From positions 1 through 44,291 of the forward strand of contig JARBTX010000028.1 of assembly GCA_029239975.1 (NCBI GenBank): a stretch of 44,291 nt of DNA. The letters are read 5' to 3'. The position numbers and the translations under genes were made by a program. The DNA is from Anaerocolumna sp. GTDB lineage: Bacteria > Bacillota > Clostridia > Lachnospirales > Lachnospiraceae. Shown piece after piece: positions 25,839 to 33,596 of the stretch; position 1 is the first letter of the stretch; every line of letters begins with the position of its first letter. Under the pieces are notes generated by a model, which saw only the letters and a list, made by a program, of their open reading frames with translations, was not told the origin of the DNA and did not search any database.

Positions 25839-26750
25839 TTATTTTAATACTCCTTTTGCGTAGGTTGACGGAGACACACCGGTAGCTTTTTTAAATACTT
25901 TACTAAAGTAGTATAAATCAGCAAAACCAACTGCTTGGCCAATTTCAGATAATTTCATGTTCGTAGTAGAAATAAGCTCCTTGGCATGGTTAATACGTAC
26001 CGAATTTAGATATGCAAATATGGTCTTATGAGTTAACTGTTTAAAAATACGGTTTATATAGTCAAAATTACATTCGGTTTTGGCTTCAATATCCTGACTT
26101 GTTATTTTTTCAACGTACTCTTTATTCAAAAAACTAAGCAACTCTTGAACTTTTCGATATGACTTTGGCATTCCTGTTGACATTGTCTGAGTTTTATATA
26201 AAACAAAACTACGATAGGTTTCAATCAGTACTTCGGTTACCTTTAAAGAACATAATAATTTATAGTAATCCAACGGATTATTATTATGGCTTGCCGCTTC
26301 ATCAAGTAAGCAGCAAACTTTGATAAAATCACTATAGTTTGAAAAGAGATAGTATTTTGGGAATAACAATTTATTATCTTCACTTGATAAATAGGAAAAT
26401 GGATCACTTTTTAGAAAATCATTACGTTTTGTAATGATAGACATTAATAAATCTTGCTCGGTATCAAAACTAATTTTAGCAATATTTTCATGGTGAAAAT
26501 GTACGTAATAATACTCACAATAAGATGCTTGGTATCCTTCGTGAACATATTCTGGATCCAGTACAAAAAAATCACCTGGGTTTAAAACATATTTTACATT
26601 ATTTTCAGTAAGGTACATCTTTCCTTTTTTTATAATATAAATGATATATTCATTTGCTTGTCTTCTATTATGTATAAATGGTGGTTGTATGGTAACAGAA
26701 TTCATTAACCGAATATGAAGCATTTGATTACTATCAAGTTGAAAAAGCAT
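25839..26750 (-). CDS. AraC family regulator with cupin sensor domain
   Basis: A 303-residue regulator. The N-terminal half is an AraC-type cupin (IYIIKKGKMYLTEN, LNPGDFFVLDPEYVHEG). The last 100 residues hold two helix-turn-helix motifs (SQDIEAKTECNFDYINRIFKQ and KLSEIGQAVGFADLYYFSKVFKKATGVSP). The ATG at 26750 follows GGAGGTAGTCTT; an ATG at 26801 would place that site inside the gene. It is divergent from the MATE/GH50-like operon with a 216-bp gap containing an inverted repeat, and convergent with GH2. It is therefore most likely the regulator of the MATE/GH50-like pair. The 3' ends of this gene and GH2 are 2 bp apart with no visible terminator. Confidence 0.9.
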   Translation of the reverse strand: MLFQLDSNQMLHIRLMNSVTIQPPFIHNRRQANEYIIYIIKKGKMYLTENNVKYVLNPGDFFVLDPEYVHEGYQASYCEYYYVHFHHENIAKISFDTEQDLLMSIITKRNDFLKSDPFSYLSSEDNKLLFPKYYLFSNYSDFIKVCCLLDEAASHNNNPLDYYKLLCSLKVTEVLIETYRSFVLYKTQTMSTGMPKSYRKVQELLSFLNKEYVEKITSQDIEAKTECNFDYINRIFKQLTHKTIFAYLNSVRINHAKELISTTNMKLSEIGQAVGFADLYYFSKVFKKATGVSPSTYAKGVLK

Positions 26751-26880
26751 AAGACTACCTCCATGATTTTTGTTATTACGGATTTTAATATAATAATCCA
26801 AGTGTGAGCTCGTTGTGATAAATTTTCGTGTTTTATGTCTTATTCATTAAGTATAACATTTAGTTCAGTCGAGGTGCAAT

Positions 26881-26918
26881 TGTAAAATAATATTGGTAAT
26901 TGCTAATATTATTTTGCA
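26881..26918. promoter_or_regulatory. Inverted repeat in the AraC-MATE divergent region
   Basis: TGTAAAATAATATT (26881-26894) and AATATTATTTTGCA (26905-26918) pair over 13 of 14 positions around a 10-bp centre. A possible plus-strand promoter (TTGTAA, 18 bp, TAATAT) lies inside it, so it may be the operator for the AraC protein or an RNA hairpin in the leader. Confidence 0.5.
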
Positions 26919-26966
26919 GTTTATCAACACCTTAATCCTATCAAACCATGTAAAAGGAGTTTTATA

Positions 26967-28337
26967 ATGGTATTTTTCGCTTATGACAAACAATTAAATA
27001 AATTAGAATCAGCCGAAGGTGTATTAACTTTATCTTCTTTGTTTATTCCCTTTTTTGTAGAAATGATTTTAATCAACTTAATGGGTACGGTAAATACACT
27101 TGCACTAAGTCATTATTCAGACAATGCTGTTGCTGCAGTTGGTGCATCTGCTCAATTAATGGGTATGATTTTTACCTTTTATAGCGTTATCAGTTCTGGT
27201 GCTGCCATTGTTATAAATCAAAATCTAGGTGCAAAAAAACGAGAAATGGCAGCGAATGCAGCAGTGATATCTGTATTTTTTAGTGGTTTTATAAGTATTA
27301 CCATAGGTATTCTTTTGGCAATCTTTTCTCGCCCAATATTAGTTGCTATGAATTTAAAAGATGAAGTACTGAATCAGGCTATTATTTACTTTCGAATTTG
27401 TATTTCGTTTTCCTTTTTTCAAGCTATCAATACTTCGTTTTCCGGAATATTAAGAAGTTATGGTAAACCAAAAGCTGCAGTAAAGGTTTCTCTACTTATG
27501 AATGTCTTAAATGCTACACTAAACTATATTGTTGTTCTTCGTCCTTTTGAAACACCACTAAAAGGAGTAAGCGGTATAGCAATTAGTGCTGTAATAAGTC
27601 AAGGTTTTGGGTTGCTTTTCATGCTTACTATATTTTTCAAGTCTTCTCTAGGAATTCACTTTACAAAAGATATCATAAAACAGTTTGATATTATTTTTAA
27701 AATATTAAAAATTGGAATACCAGGAGGAGTATCATCACTATCTTATTCCTTATCTCAGGTTGTTTCAACTGGAGTCATAGCTACACTTGGAGCAACTGCG
27801 GTAACTTCAAAAATATATCTTGAAAATATTTTCTTTTACGTTTATGTACTTGGTTTGGCATTGGGCCAGGCTACTTCAATTATGATTAGTCGATTAGCTG
27901 GTTCTCATGAATTTGATCATGCATATCGATTAAATAAACAAAATTTAAAGATTACCATCTTGTGTAATGTCTTACTCTCAATTAGCATTTATTTATTAGG
28001 TGGTTACATTATTAGACTATTCACCAGTAATCCAGAAATCATTCGAATTGCTCGAACAATAATGTTAATTGACTTATTTGTTGAGATAGGTAGAGGATTT
28101 AATCATATTGAAGCCAATTCCTTACGTGGCGCTGGAGATGTGGTATTTCCAATGTTAATCTCTATCATCTCTTGTTGGTCGATTAGTATTTTATTCTCTT
28201 ATATACTTGGAGTTAAATTAGGATTAGGGTTATTGGGTTGCTGGATTGCATTTGCAATGGATGAATGTTTTCGTGGAACGCTCTTTTTCCTTAGATGGCG
28301 TTCTAGAAAGTGGACTACGAAATTAATTGTGAATTAA
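26967..28337 (+). CDS. MATE family transporter
   Basis: A 456-residue membrane protein with about 12 transmembrane helices in two homologous halves, typical of multidrug and toxic compound extrusion proteins that use a Na+ or H+ gradient. MATE-like segments include FVEMILINLMGTVNTLALSH in helix 1 and LRGAGDVVFPM in the second half. AAAGGAG precedes the ATG. The following GH50-like gene starts 13 bp after its stop, so they form an operon. The substrate is unknown; drug efflux is the family default, but the pairing with a saccharide hydrolase makes a plant- or alga-derived compound or glycoside plausible. Confidence 0.88.
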   Translation: MVFFAYDKQLNKLESAEGVLTLSSLFIPFFVEMILINLMGTVNTLALSHYSDNAVAAVGASAQLMGMIFTFYSVISSGAAIVINQNLGAKKREMAANAAVISVFFSGFISITIGILLAIFSRPILVAMNLKDEVLNQAIIYFRICISFSFFQAINTSFSGILRSYGKPKAAVKVSLLMNVLNATLNYIVVLRPFETPLKGVSGIAISAVISQGFGLLFMLTIFFKSSLGIHFTKDIIKQFDIIFKILKIGIPGGVSSLSYSLSQVVSTGVIATLGATAVTSKIYLENIFFYVYVLGLALGQATSIMISRLAGSHEFDHAYRLNKQNLKITILCNVLLSISIYLLGGYIIRLFTSNPEIIRIARTIMLIDLFVEIGRGFNHIEANSLRGAGDVVFPMLISIISCWSISILFSYILGVKLGLGLLGCWIAFAMDECFRGTLFFLRWRSRKWTTKLIVN

Positions 28338-28350
28338 AGGAGGTTACTTT

Positions 28351-30417
28351 ATGAATCAAAGTGAAAAACGTTATGAATTAGTAAAAGGTGAAGAGATAGT
28401 TGTAAGTACGGATATGTATTCAAATGATGTGATATCAAACGAAGTATTACTTAATTGCCCTGCTGAAGGTTTGGATTTATGTATCTATAAAAAGAATAGT
28501 GAATTTTCAAAAGATATGAATTTAGACCAAGTTAACTATCTTGTTATGGAAACAAAGGTAAACGAAGAAAATTCCATGTGTTTTCAAATTAATTTTTATC
28601 GTTCTACCCCTGAAAAAGGAAAAGAAGCAGACTTTCGTATGATTTTTGGCTTATTACCAAATGTTTTTTTAACAGTACCAATTGATCTTAATTTAATCGA
28701 TAGTCAACAGATTTTCCCAAAGCGAACTATGGGACGACTTAAGATGACGGTATTTGGTAAGCCAATACGCAAAGAAGAAATAGAAGAAATTCATGTTACA
28801 ACTATGCCTTACATAAAAGACCATTCTATCACCATTCGTAAGCTTTACTTAGCAGAAGCAGCTCCTAAGATCACCTTAGAAAACGTGAAATTAATGGATG
28901 AATTAGGTCAATGGATACCAAAGACATGGGATACCAAGGTGAATGGTCGATTAAATTTAAATTCCTTTTTACATAAATTATTAGAAAAAGCAAATTCTTT
29001 TGATTTTAAATATCCTTATGCAAATTGGGACGAATATGGTGGTTGGACCGAACGACAATTTACAAAAACAGGATGGTTTCATACTGAATTTGATGGAGAA
29101 CGTTGGTGGTTGGTAGATCCAATTGGAAATGTATTTTTATCAACTGGTATTGATTGTTTAGTACCAGGTACGGATACAAGAATCGATATCATTAGGCCTT
29201 GGTGTAGTTTTCTACCTGAAACAGATAGTGAATTTTTTGATGCCATTGAATCAAAGGAACGTTTTGATGAACCTATGGATTTTTATAATTATGGTATATC
29301 CAATCTAATTGCAGCGTATGGTAATGAAACTTGGTGGGAAAATTGGGCAAAGATTCTAAAAATGTATTTGTACCAATGGGGGATTAATACTATTGGTAAT
29401 TGGTCTGACATACGATTCATTAAATACGCAAAAATGCCTTATGTTTTACCACTAGATGTTTATAGTACCAATGGGTATCCAACAACGAATCATAAAATAT
29501 TTAGAGATTTCCCAGATGTGTTTGCAAAAGAATACAAAGACGCAGCAATGGATTATGCGAAAGCACTACTAGAATTTAAAGATGATCCTTTTTTAATTGG
29601 TTACTTTATGAGAAATGAACCAGCATGGGCATTTGTGTATGATCTAAATATTGCAGAAGAAATGCTAGCAAATCCAGTTATAACAGAATCAAAAAAAGAA
29701 TTCGTTAGGCGAATGGAAGTAAAGTATAAATCCGTTGATACAATGAATACTGCATGGAAGCTAGAGCTTATCAGTTTTGAAGAGCTATACAAATCAATTT
29801 ATCATTCCAGTAATCTTTCTGAACAAGCGAAAAAAGACTTAGAAGAATTCTCAAGAGAAATGATTACCTTATATGTAGAAATACCAGCAAAAGCATGTAA
29901 GGAGATTGATAAAAAGCATTTAAATATGGGCATGCGATACGCTTATATTACCGATACCAGTCTTTTGTGTGGATATGAAAACTTTGATGTATTTTCGATT
30001 AACAGTTATCACATATCACCATTCGCAGAAGTCGAAAAAATCGGAACTTTACTTAATATGCCAGTAGTTGTTGGGGAATTTCATCATGGTGCCTTAGATA
30101 AAGGATTAACTGCTCATGGTATAAAAGGTGTATTAAATCAAGAAGAACGTGGAAAGGCATACCGCTATTATGTTGAACAAGGTGCCTTAAGTAAATTCTT
30201 TTTAGGTGCACATTATTTTCAATTAAACGATCAAAGTTGCTTAGGCAGATTTGATGGAGAAAATTATCAAATTGGTATCTTAGATATCTGTATGCAGGAA
30301 TATTCTGAAATGGTAGAAGCGATGAAAAAATGTCATAGCCAGATTTACCAAGTTGCATATGGTTCAAAAATGGCATCTGATACTTTGCCAGAATATGTAC
30401 CACCAATTCATTATTAA
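28351..30417 (+). CDS. GH50-like (beta-agarase-related) glycoside hydrolase
   Basis: A 688-residue protein resembling GH50 beta-agarases in layout. An N-terminal beta-sandwich (about 1-200) precedes a TIM barrel opened by FDGERWWLVDPIGNVFLSTG. Candidate acid/base Glu423 lies in GYFMRNEPAW and candidate nucleophile Glu576 in VVVGEFHHGALDKG; the corresponding agarase motifs are GYF-x-x-NE and EFH-x-GA. There is no signal peptide, so it would be cytoplasmic, unlike secreted agarases. AAAGGAGG precedes the ATG. With two GH35 and one GH2 enzymes nearby, a galactose-containing oligosaccharide is a reasonable substrate guess, but agar activity is not implied. Confidence 0.75.
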   Translation: MNQSEKRYELVKGEEIVVSTDMYSNDVISNEVLLNCPAEGLDLCIYKKNSEFSKDMNLDQVNYLVMETKVNEENSMCFQINFYRSTPEKGKEADFRMIFGLLPNVFLTVPIDLNLIDSQQIFPKRTMGRLKMTVFGKPIRKEEIEEIHVTTMPYIKDHSITIRKLYLAEAAPKITLENVKLMDELGQWIPKTWDTKVNGRLNLNSFLHKLLEKANSFDFKYPYANWDEYGGWTERQFTKTGWFHTEFDGERWWLVDPIGNVFLSTGIDCLVPGTDTRIDIIRPWCSFLPETDSEFFDAIESKERFDEPMDFYNYGISNLIAAYGNETWWENWAKILKMYLYQWGINTIGNWSDIRFIKYAKMPYVLPLDVYSTNGYPTTNHKIFRDFPDVFAKEYKDAAMDYAKALLEFKDDPFLIGYFMRNEPAWAFVYDLNIAEEMLANPVITESKKEFVRRMEVKYKSVDTMNTAWKLELISFEELYKSIYHSSNLSEQAKKDLEEFSREMITLYVEIPAKACKEIDKKHLNMGMRYAYITDTSLLCGYENFDVFSINSYHISPFAEVEKIGTLLNMPVVVGEFHHGALDKGLTAHGIKGVLNQEERGKAYRYYVEQGALSKFFLGAHYFQLNDQSCLGRFDGENYQIGILDICMQEYSEMVEAMKKCHSQIYQVAYGSKMASDTLPEYVPPIHY

Positions 30418-30478
30418 TATTAAATTCTATTATTAAAAAGTGTTGCCATGTAACTAATAAAGAAACTTAAGAATGATC

Positions 30479-30522
30479 TGTACCCCAAATGTTAGACAAC
30501 TAAAACTAACATTTGGGGTACA
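30479..30522. repeat. Perfect 17-bp palindrome, IS3-end-like remnant
   Basis: TGTACCCCAAATGTTAG (30479-30495) and its exact complement (30506-30522) flank 10 bp. The outer sequence TGTACCCCAAA-TTAGAC resembles terminal inverted repeats of IS3/IS150-type insertion sequences, as if the two ends had been joined. No target duplication is visible. Lying between convergent genes it may also act as a terminator, although no T-tract follows in either direction. Confidence 0.6.
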
Positions 30523-30564
30523 ATTTAAAAAGAGTTCCCTTGATTCATATATTAACAATTTTTC

Positions 30565-31152
30565 TTAATCATAGCCTTTGTATGGTTTTTGCTCAACGTA
30601 CAATGGTGCTATATTACCGTCAATTTTAACAAGTTCTTTATCATCACTTGAATAGCCTGTTATATCAAATTCAGAACCTTTGAATGAATTCATATATACC
30701 AACCATAACCTGGTACCATTCGTTTCAATGATTTTTGCCTGTTTTTGAGCCCCGCTTTTTTTCTCAACAATTCTAATTTCACTGATGTCTGGATTTCCAA
30801 TAACTCCAAAATATATAGGGAGTCCAACTTTTTCAATGCTTGGAAAATAGGTGTATGACATACCAAACTTTTCAGATACTAATTCTATATCCCCTTGTAC
30901 ACCGCTGTATGCAATTTTATATCCTGTTATGCCCTTTCTAGCAATTGCAGTGTATAAGCCATTTCCATCTGATACATAACCGAAAACTATACTCGCCTTA
31001 CCATGTTTTTCTTCATGTAGGATACTTACTTTATCTGAATTATCTTTGTTTATTACTTCTTCTATTGTTTTTGTACCACCGTTTAATTTTATTACAAAAA
31101 GTAATAACGCGGCTACTATTGCTAATACAAAAAAAGTAACTTTCTTTTTCAT
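30565..31152 (-). CDS. Unknown exported or membrane-anchored protein
   Basis: A 195-residue protein with one N-terminal hydrophobic segment (KVTFFVLAIVAALLLFVIKL, about residues 4-23) acting as a signal anchor, followed by a beta-rich extracytoplasmic domain. The latter has repeated short strands (KASIVFGYVSDGNGLYTAIA, GYKIAYSGVQGDIEL). No family is recognised. The ATG at 31152 is preferred because GGGGGAG lies just before it; the in-frame ATG at 31164 overlaps that site. It is monocistronic, downstream of glyS on the same strand but 233 bp away, and ends near the palindrome at 30479-30522. Confidence 0.75.
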   Translation of the reverse strand: MKKKVTFFVLAIVAALLLFVIKLNGGTKTIEEVINKDNSDKVSILHEEKHGKASIVFGYVSDGNGLYTAIARKGITGYKIAYSGVQGDIELVSEKFGMSYTYFPSIEKVGLPIYFGVIGNPDISEIRIVEKKSGAQKQAKIIETNGTRLWLVYMNSFKGSEFDITGYSSDDKELVKIDGNIAPLYVEQKPYKGYD

Positions 31153-31397
31153 AAACTCCCCCATAATTCACTTTTTGTTGTACGTTTACTCTAAATAATG
31201 TTTCTTCAAGATAAGCGCTTTTATTTCAATAGATACTTTTCTGTATAATAATACCACATTCTAATGGACAACTCCATATGAATTATATTTAATCCTATTC
31301 ATAATTTTTGTTTAATCAAGTTGTAGATTCCTAATTATGAAAGGAACCTACTAAAAAGTACTATTGTTAGTTAATGATTTATACATTACTCTCTAAT

Positions 31398-32792
31398 TTA
31401 CTTTTCTGATTTACTAGATATACAATCATTTATTTCTTTTTTAATGTATTCCACTAACTCACTAATTGGCAAATTAATCTGCTTCATGGTGTCTCTATCT
31501 CGTAAGGTAACAACATCCTGATTGATTGTATTTTCATCAATGGTTACCGCAAATGGTGTTCCAATTGCATCTCCACGACGATAACGTTTTCCAATATTGC
31601 CTGCTTCATCGTAGGAAACCATAAAATGTTTACGTAGCATCTGATATACTTCCATTGCTTTCTCACCATGTTTATTTTTCATTAATGGCAGCACATTTAC
31701 CTTAATTGGCGCTAACATAGGATTAAGTTTTAACACTTGTCTTGTGTCACCTTTCTCTAGCTCTTCTTCTACAAATGATTCAAACATAACTGCTAAAAAG
31801 ATTCGATCTAAACCATACGTTGATTCAATAATATATGGAATGTATTTTTCACCTGTAACAGCATCAAAATATTCCATACTTTTACCAGAAAACTCTTGAT
31901 GTCTTGTTAAATCAAAGTCAGTTCTGTTATGAGTACCATTAATTTCTCCCCATCCAAAAGGAAATAGATAGTCAATATCACAAGCTGCTTTTGCATAATG
32001 AGCTAATTTTTCATGATCATGATATCGTAGATGTTCTTCTGGTAATCCTAAAAAATTAAAAAACTTAATTCCATATACTTTAAAAAAATCATATAGTTCT
32101 TCATCATTTCCCTTCTTACAAAACGTTTGGTATTCCATTTGTTCAAACTCAATGGTACGGAAGGTAAAATTACCAGGAGTGATTTCATTACGAAACGCTT
32201 TACCAATTTGACCAATGCTAAATGGTAATTTTGTTCTCATTGTTCGCAACACATTTAGGTAATTTACATATTCACCTTGGGCATTTTCTGGTCTTAAGTA
32301 GATTGTGTTTGCACTACTTTGTGTTACCCCACGCTGAGTTGCAAACATTAGATTAAACTGTCTAATATCTGTATAATTGGATTTACCACATTTCGGACAA
32401 GGAATCTTCTTATCCTGTATAAATGTTAACATTTCATCCTGTGTCATGGCATCTGCATTTGCTGTAGAATCAAAATCGTTGATTAGATTATCTGCACGAT
32501 GTCTTGTTTTACACTCTTTACAATCTAAAAGGGGATCTGAAAAACTTGATATATGACCACTTGCTTCCCATACCGTCGGATTCATTAAAATATCTGCGTC
32601 TATCTCAAAACTATTATCACGATTTTGAATAAAGTAATATCTCCAAGCATCCTTTATATTGTTCTTTAATCTTGTTCCAAGGGGGCCATAATCCCAAGTG
32701 TTTGCTAAACCGCCGTAAATTTCACTTCCTTGAAATATAAATCCGTACTGATTACAAAATGCTACTAACTCTTCCATTGATAATTTCTTCAT
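31398..32792 (-). CDS. glyS: Glycyl-tRNA synthetase (dimeric class II type)
   Basis: A 464-residue class II synthetase of the homodimeric alpha2 type that charges tRNA-Gly. Seen are an N-terminal GFIFQGSEIYGGLANTWDYGPLG, a zinc-site pair (CKECKTRH and CPKCGKSN), motif 2 region (FRNEITPGNFTFRTIEFEQMEY), a class II motif 3-type region (ESTYGLDRIFLAV) and a C-terminal anticodon-binding domain (about 360-455). Length is standard. GGAGAGGAAG precedes the ATG. It is under T-box control from a leader starting near 33548, and the path from terminator to start codon is lengthened by 2.5 copies of a palindromic repeat. The symbol follows common usage; glyQS is equivalent. Confidence 0.95.
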   Translation of the reverse strand: MKKLSMEELVAFCNQYGFIFQGSEIYGGLANTWDYGPLGTRLKNNIKDAWRYYFIQNRDNSFEIDADILMNPTVWEASGHISSFSDPLLDCKECKTRHRADNLINDFDSTANADAMTQDEMLTFIQDKKIPCPKCGKSNYTDIRQFNLMFATQRGVTQSSANTIYLRPENAQGEYVNYLNVLRTMRTKLPFSIGQIGKAFRNEITPGNFTFRTIEFEQMEYQTFCKKGNDEELYDFFKVYGIKFFNFLGLPEEHLRYHDHEKLAHYAKAACDIDYLFPFGWGEINGTHNRTDFDLTRHQEFSGKSMEYFDAVTGEKYIPYIIESTYGLDRIFLAVMFESFVEEELEKGDTRQVLKLNPMLAPIKVNVLPLMKNKHGEKAMEVYQMLRKHFMVSYDEAGNIGKRYRRGDAIGTPFAVTIDENTINQDVVTLRDRDTMKQINLPISELVEYIKKEINDCISSKSEK

Positions 32793-32836
32793 TTTATTCT
32801 TCCTCTCCTTTTATATTTAGTCATTTTTTAGTTACA

Positions 32837-33251
32837 TTGCGAAACTTTATAGTTTATTGAATTTAGCATACCATTAATACGAATTTTCTAGCTTCAGTTG
32901 CCCTAGGCGGGCAAGATTCAGCTAGAAAACACGTATCAATGGCATGTTAAATAAGCAAGTCTTTTATGTTTCGCAATTGCCTATCAGTCCTAGTTTAGGG
33001 AATTGTGAAACTATTTAGTTCATTGAATTTATCATGCAATTTATACGAACTTTCAAGCTTCAGTTGCCCTAGGCGGGCAAGATTCAGCTAGAAAACTCGT
33101 ATCAATGGCATGCTAAATAAGTAAGTCTTTGATGTTTCGCAATTGCCTTTCAGTCATTGTTTAGGTAATTGTGATACTATATAGTTCATCGAATTTATCA
33201 TGCAATTTTTACGAAATTTCTAGCTTCAGTTGCCTTAGTGGGCAAGATTCA
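32837..33251. repeat. 2.5 tandem copies of a ~165-bp palindromic repeat
   Basis: Copies begin at about 32837, 33001 and 33167. Each full copy folds on itself: the ATTTAGCATACCATTAATACG-like left arm pairs with CGTATCAATGGCATG-like right arm, both ending in CTAGCT or AGCTAG. At the tip TTGCCC-TAGGC-GGGCAA forms a small GC-rich hairpin. The outer ends carry TTGCGAAAC and GTTTCGCAA. The third copy stops halfway at GATTCA next to the T-box terminator. No reading frame runs through them. A reversed half-copy is at 11794-11886. Confidence 0.85.
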
Positions 33252-33256
33252 ACCAT

Positions 33257-33545
33257 AAAAAAAGTCCGCTCTAAGCTAAACGCTTAGGGCGAACTAATAT
33301 GTCCGTGGTACCACCTAATTTCAGGATATCCTGCACTCATTACAACACGAGATAATAAACATATCTTTATGTCGCTTTCCTTGATAACGGTGGAATCTCC
33401 GTTGGTATCTACTTGAGTGTTCCCTTTCAATCCACAGCTAAAAGGCGCCTTCTAGTTTTCATCATAAAGATTCGCACCAACCATCTTCTCTCTGAAATCA
33501 GATAAACCTATACTATTCCTTCTCATTGCTTTTATTGCTTTTTAA
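33257..33545 (-). promoter_or_regulatory. T-box riboswitch (tRNA-Gly) of glyS
   Basis: On the minus strand a Stem I with distal loop GGTTGGTGCGAATC is followed by a candidate specifier GGC within GAAGGCGCC (33444-33452). The T-box sequence AGGTGGTACCACG lies at 33316-33304, and then the terminator (arms 33282-33294 and 33264-33276, T-run 33263-33257). Uncharged tRNA-Gly should pair with the specifier and the T-box bulge to favour the antiterminator. The promoter is just upstream. Confidence 0.93.
33264..33294 (-). terminator. T-box terminator
   Basis: On the minus strand GTTCGCCCTAAGC, loop GTTTA, GCTTAGAGCGGAC, then seven T. It is the off-state structure of the glyS leader. Confidence 0.9.
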
Positions 33546-33554
33546 ATTTTACTC

Positions 33555-33583
33555 ATTCTATCACCAAATATATACAAAGTCAA
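33555..33583 (-). promoter_or_regulatory. Sigma-A promoter of the glyS T-box leader
   Basis: TTGACT (33583-33578), 17-bp spacer, TAGAAT (33560-33555) on the minus strand, immediately after the end of the rhamnosidase gene. Predicted start near 33548 gives a leader of about 755 nt to glyS. Confidence 0.82.
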
Positions 33584-33596
33584 GGATGAATTATAC

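Noticed and set aside
32837-33251. Possible CRISPR or tRNA cluster in the glyS leader
   Set aside because: Unit length is about 165 bp with internal palindromes and no unique spacers, and no tRNA cloverleaf with anticodon stem could be found. It is a dispersed palindromic repeat family.
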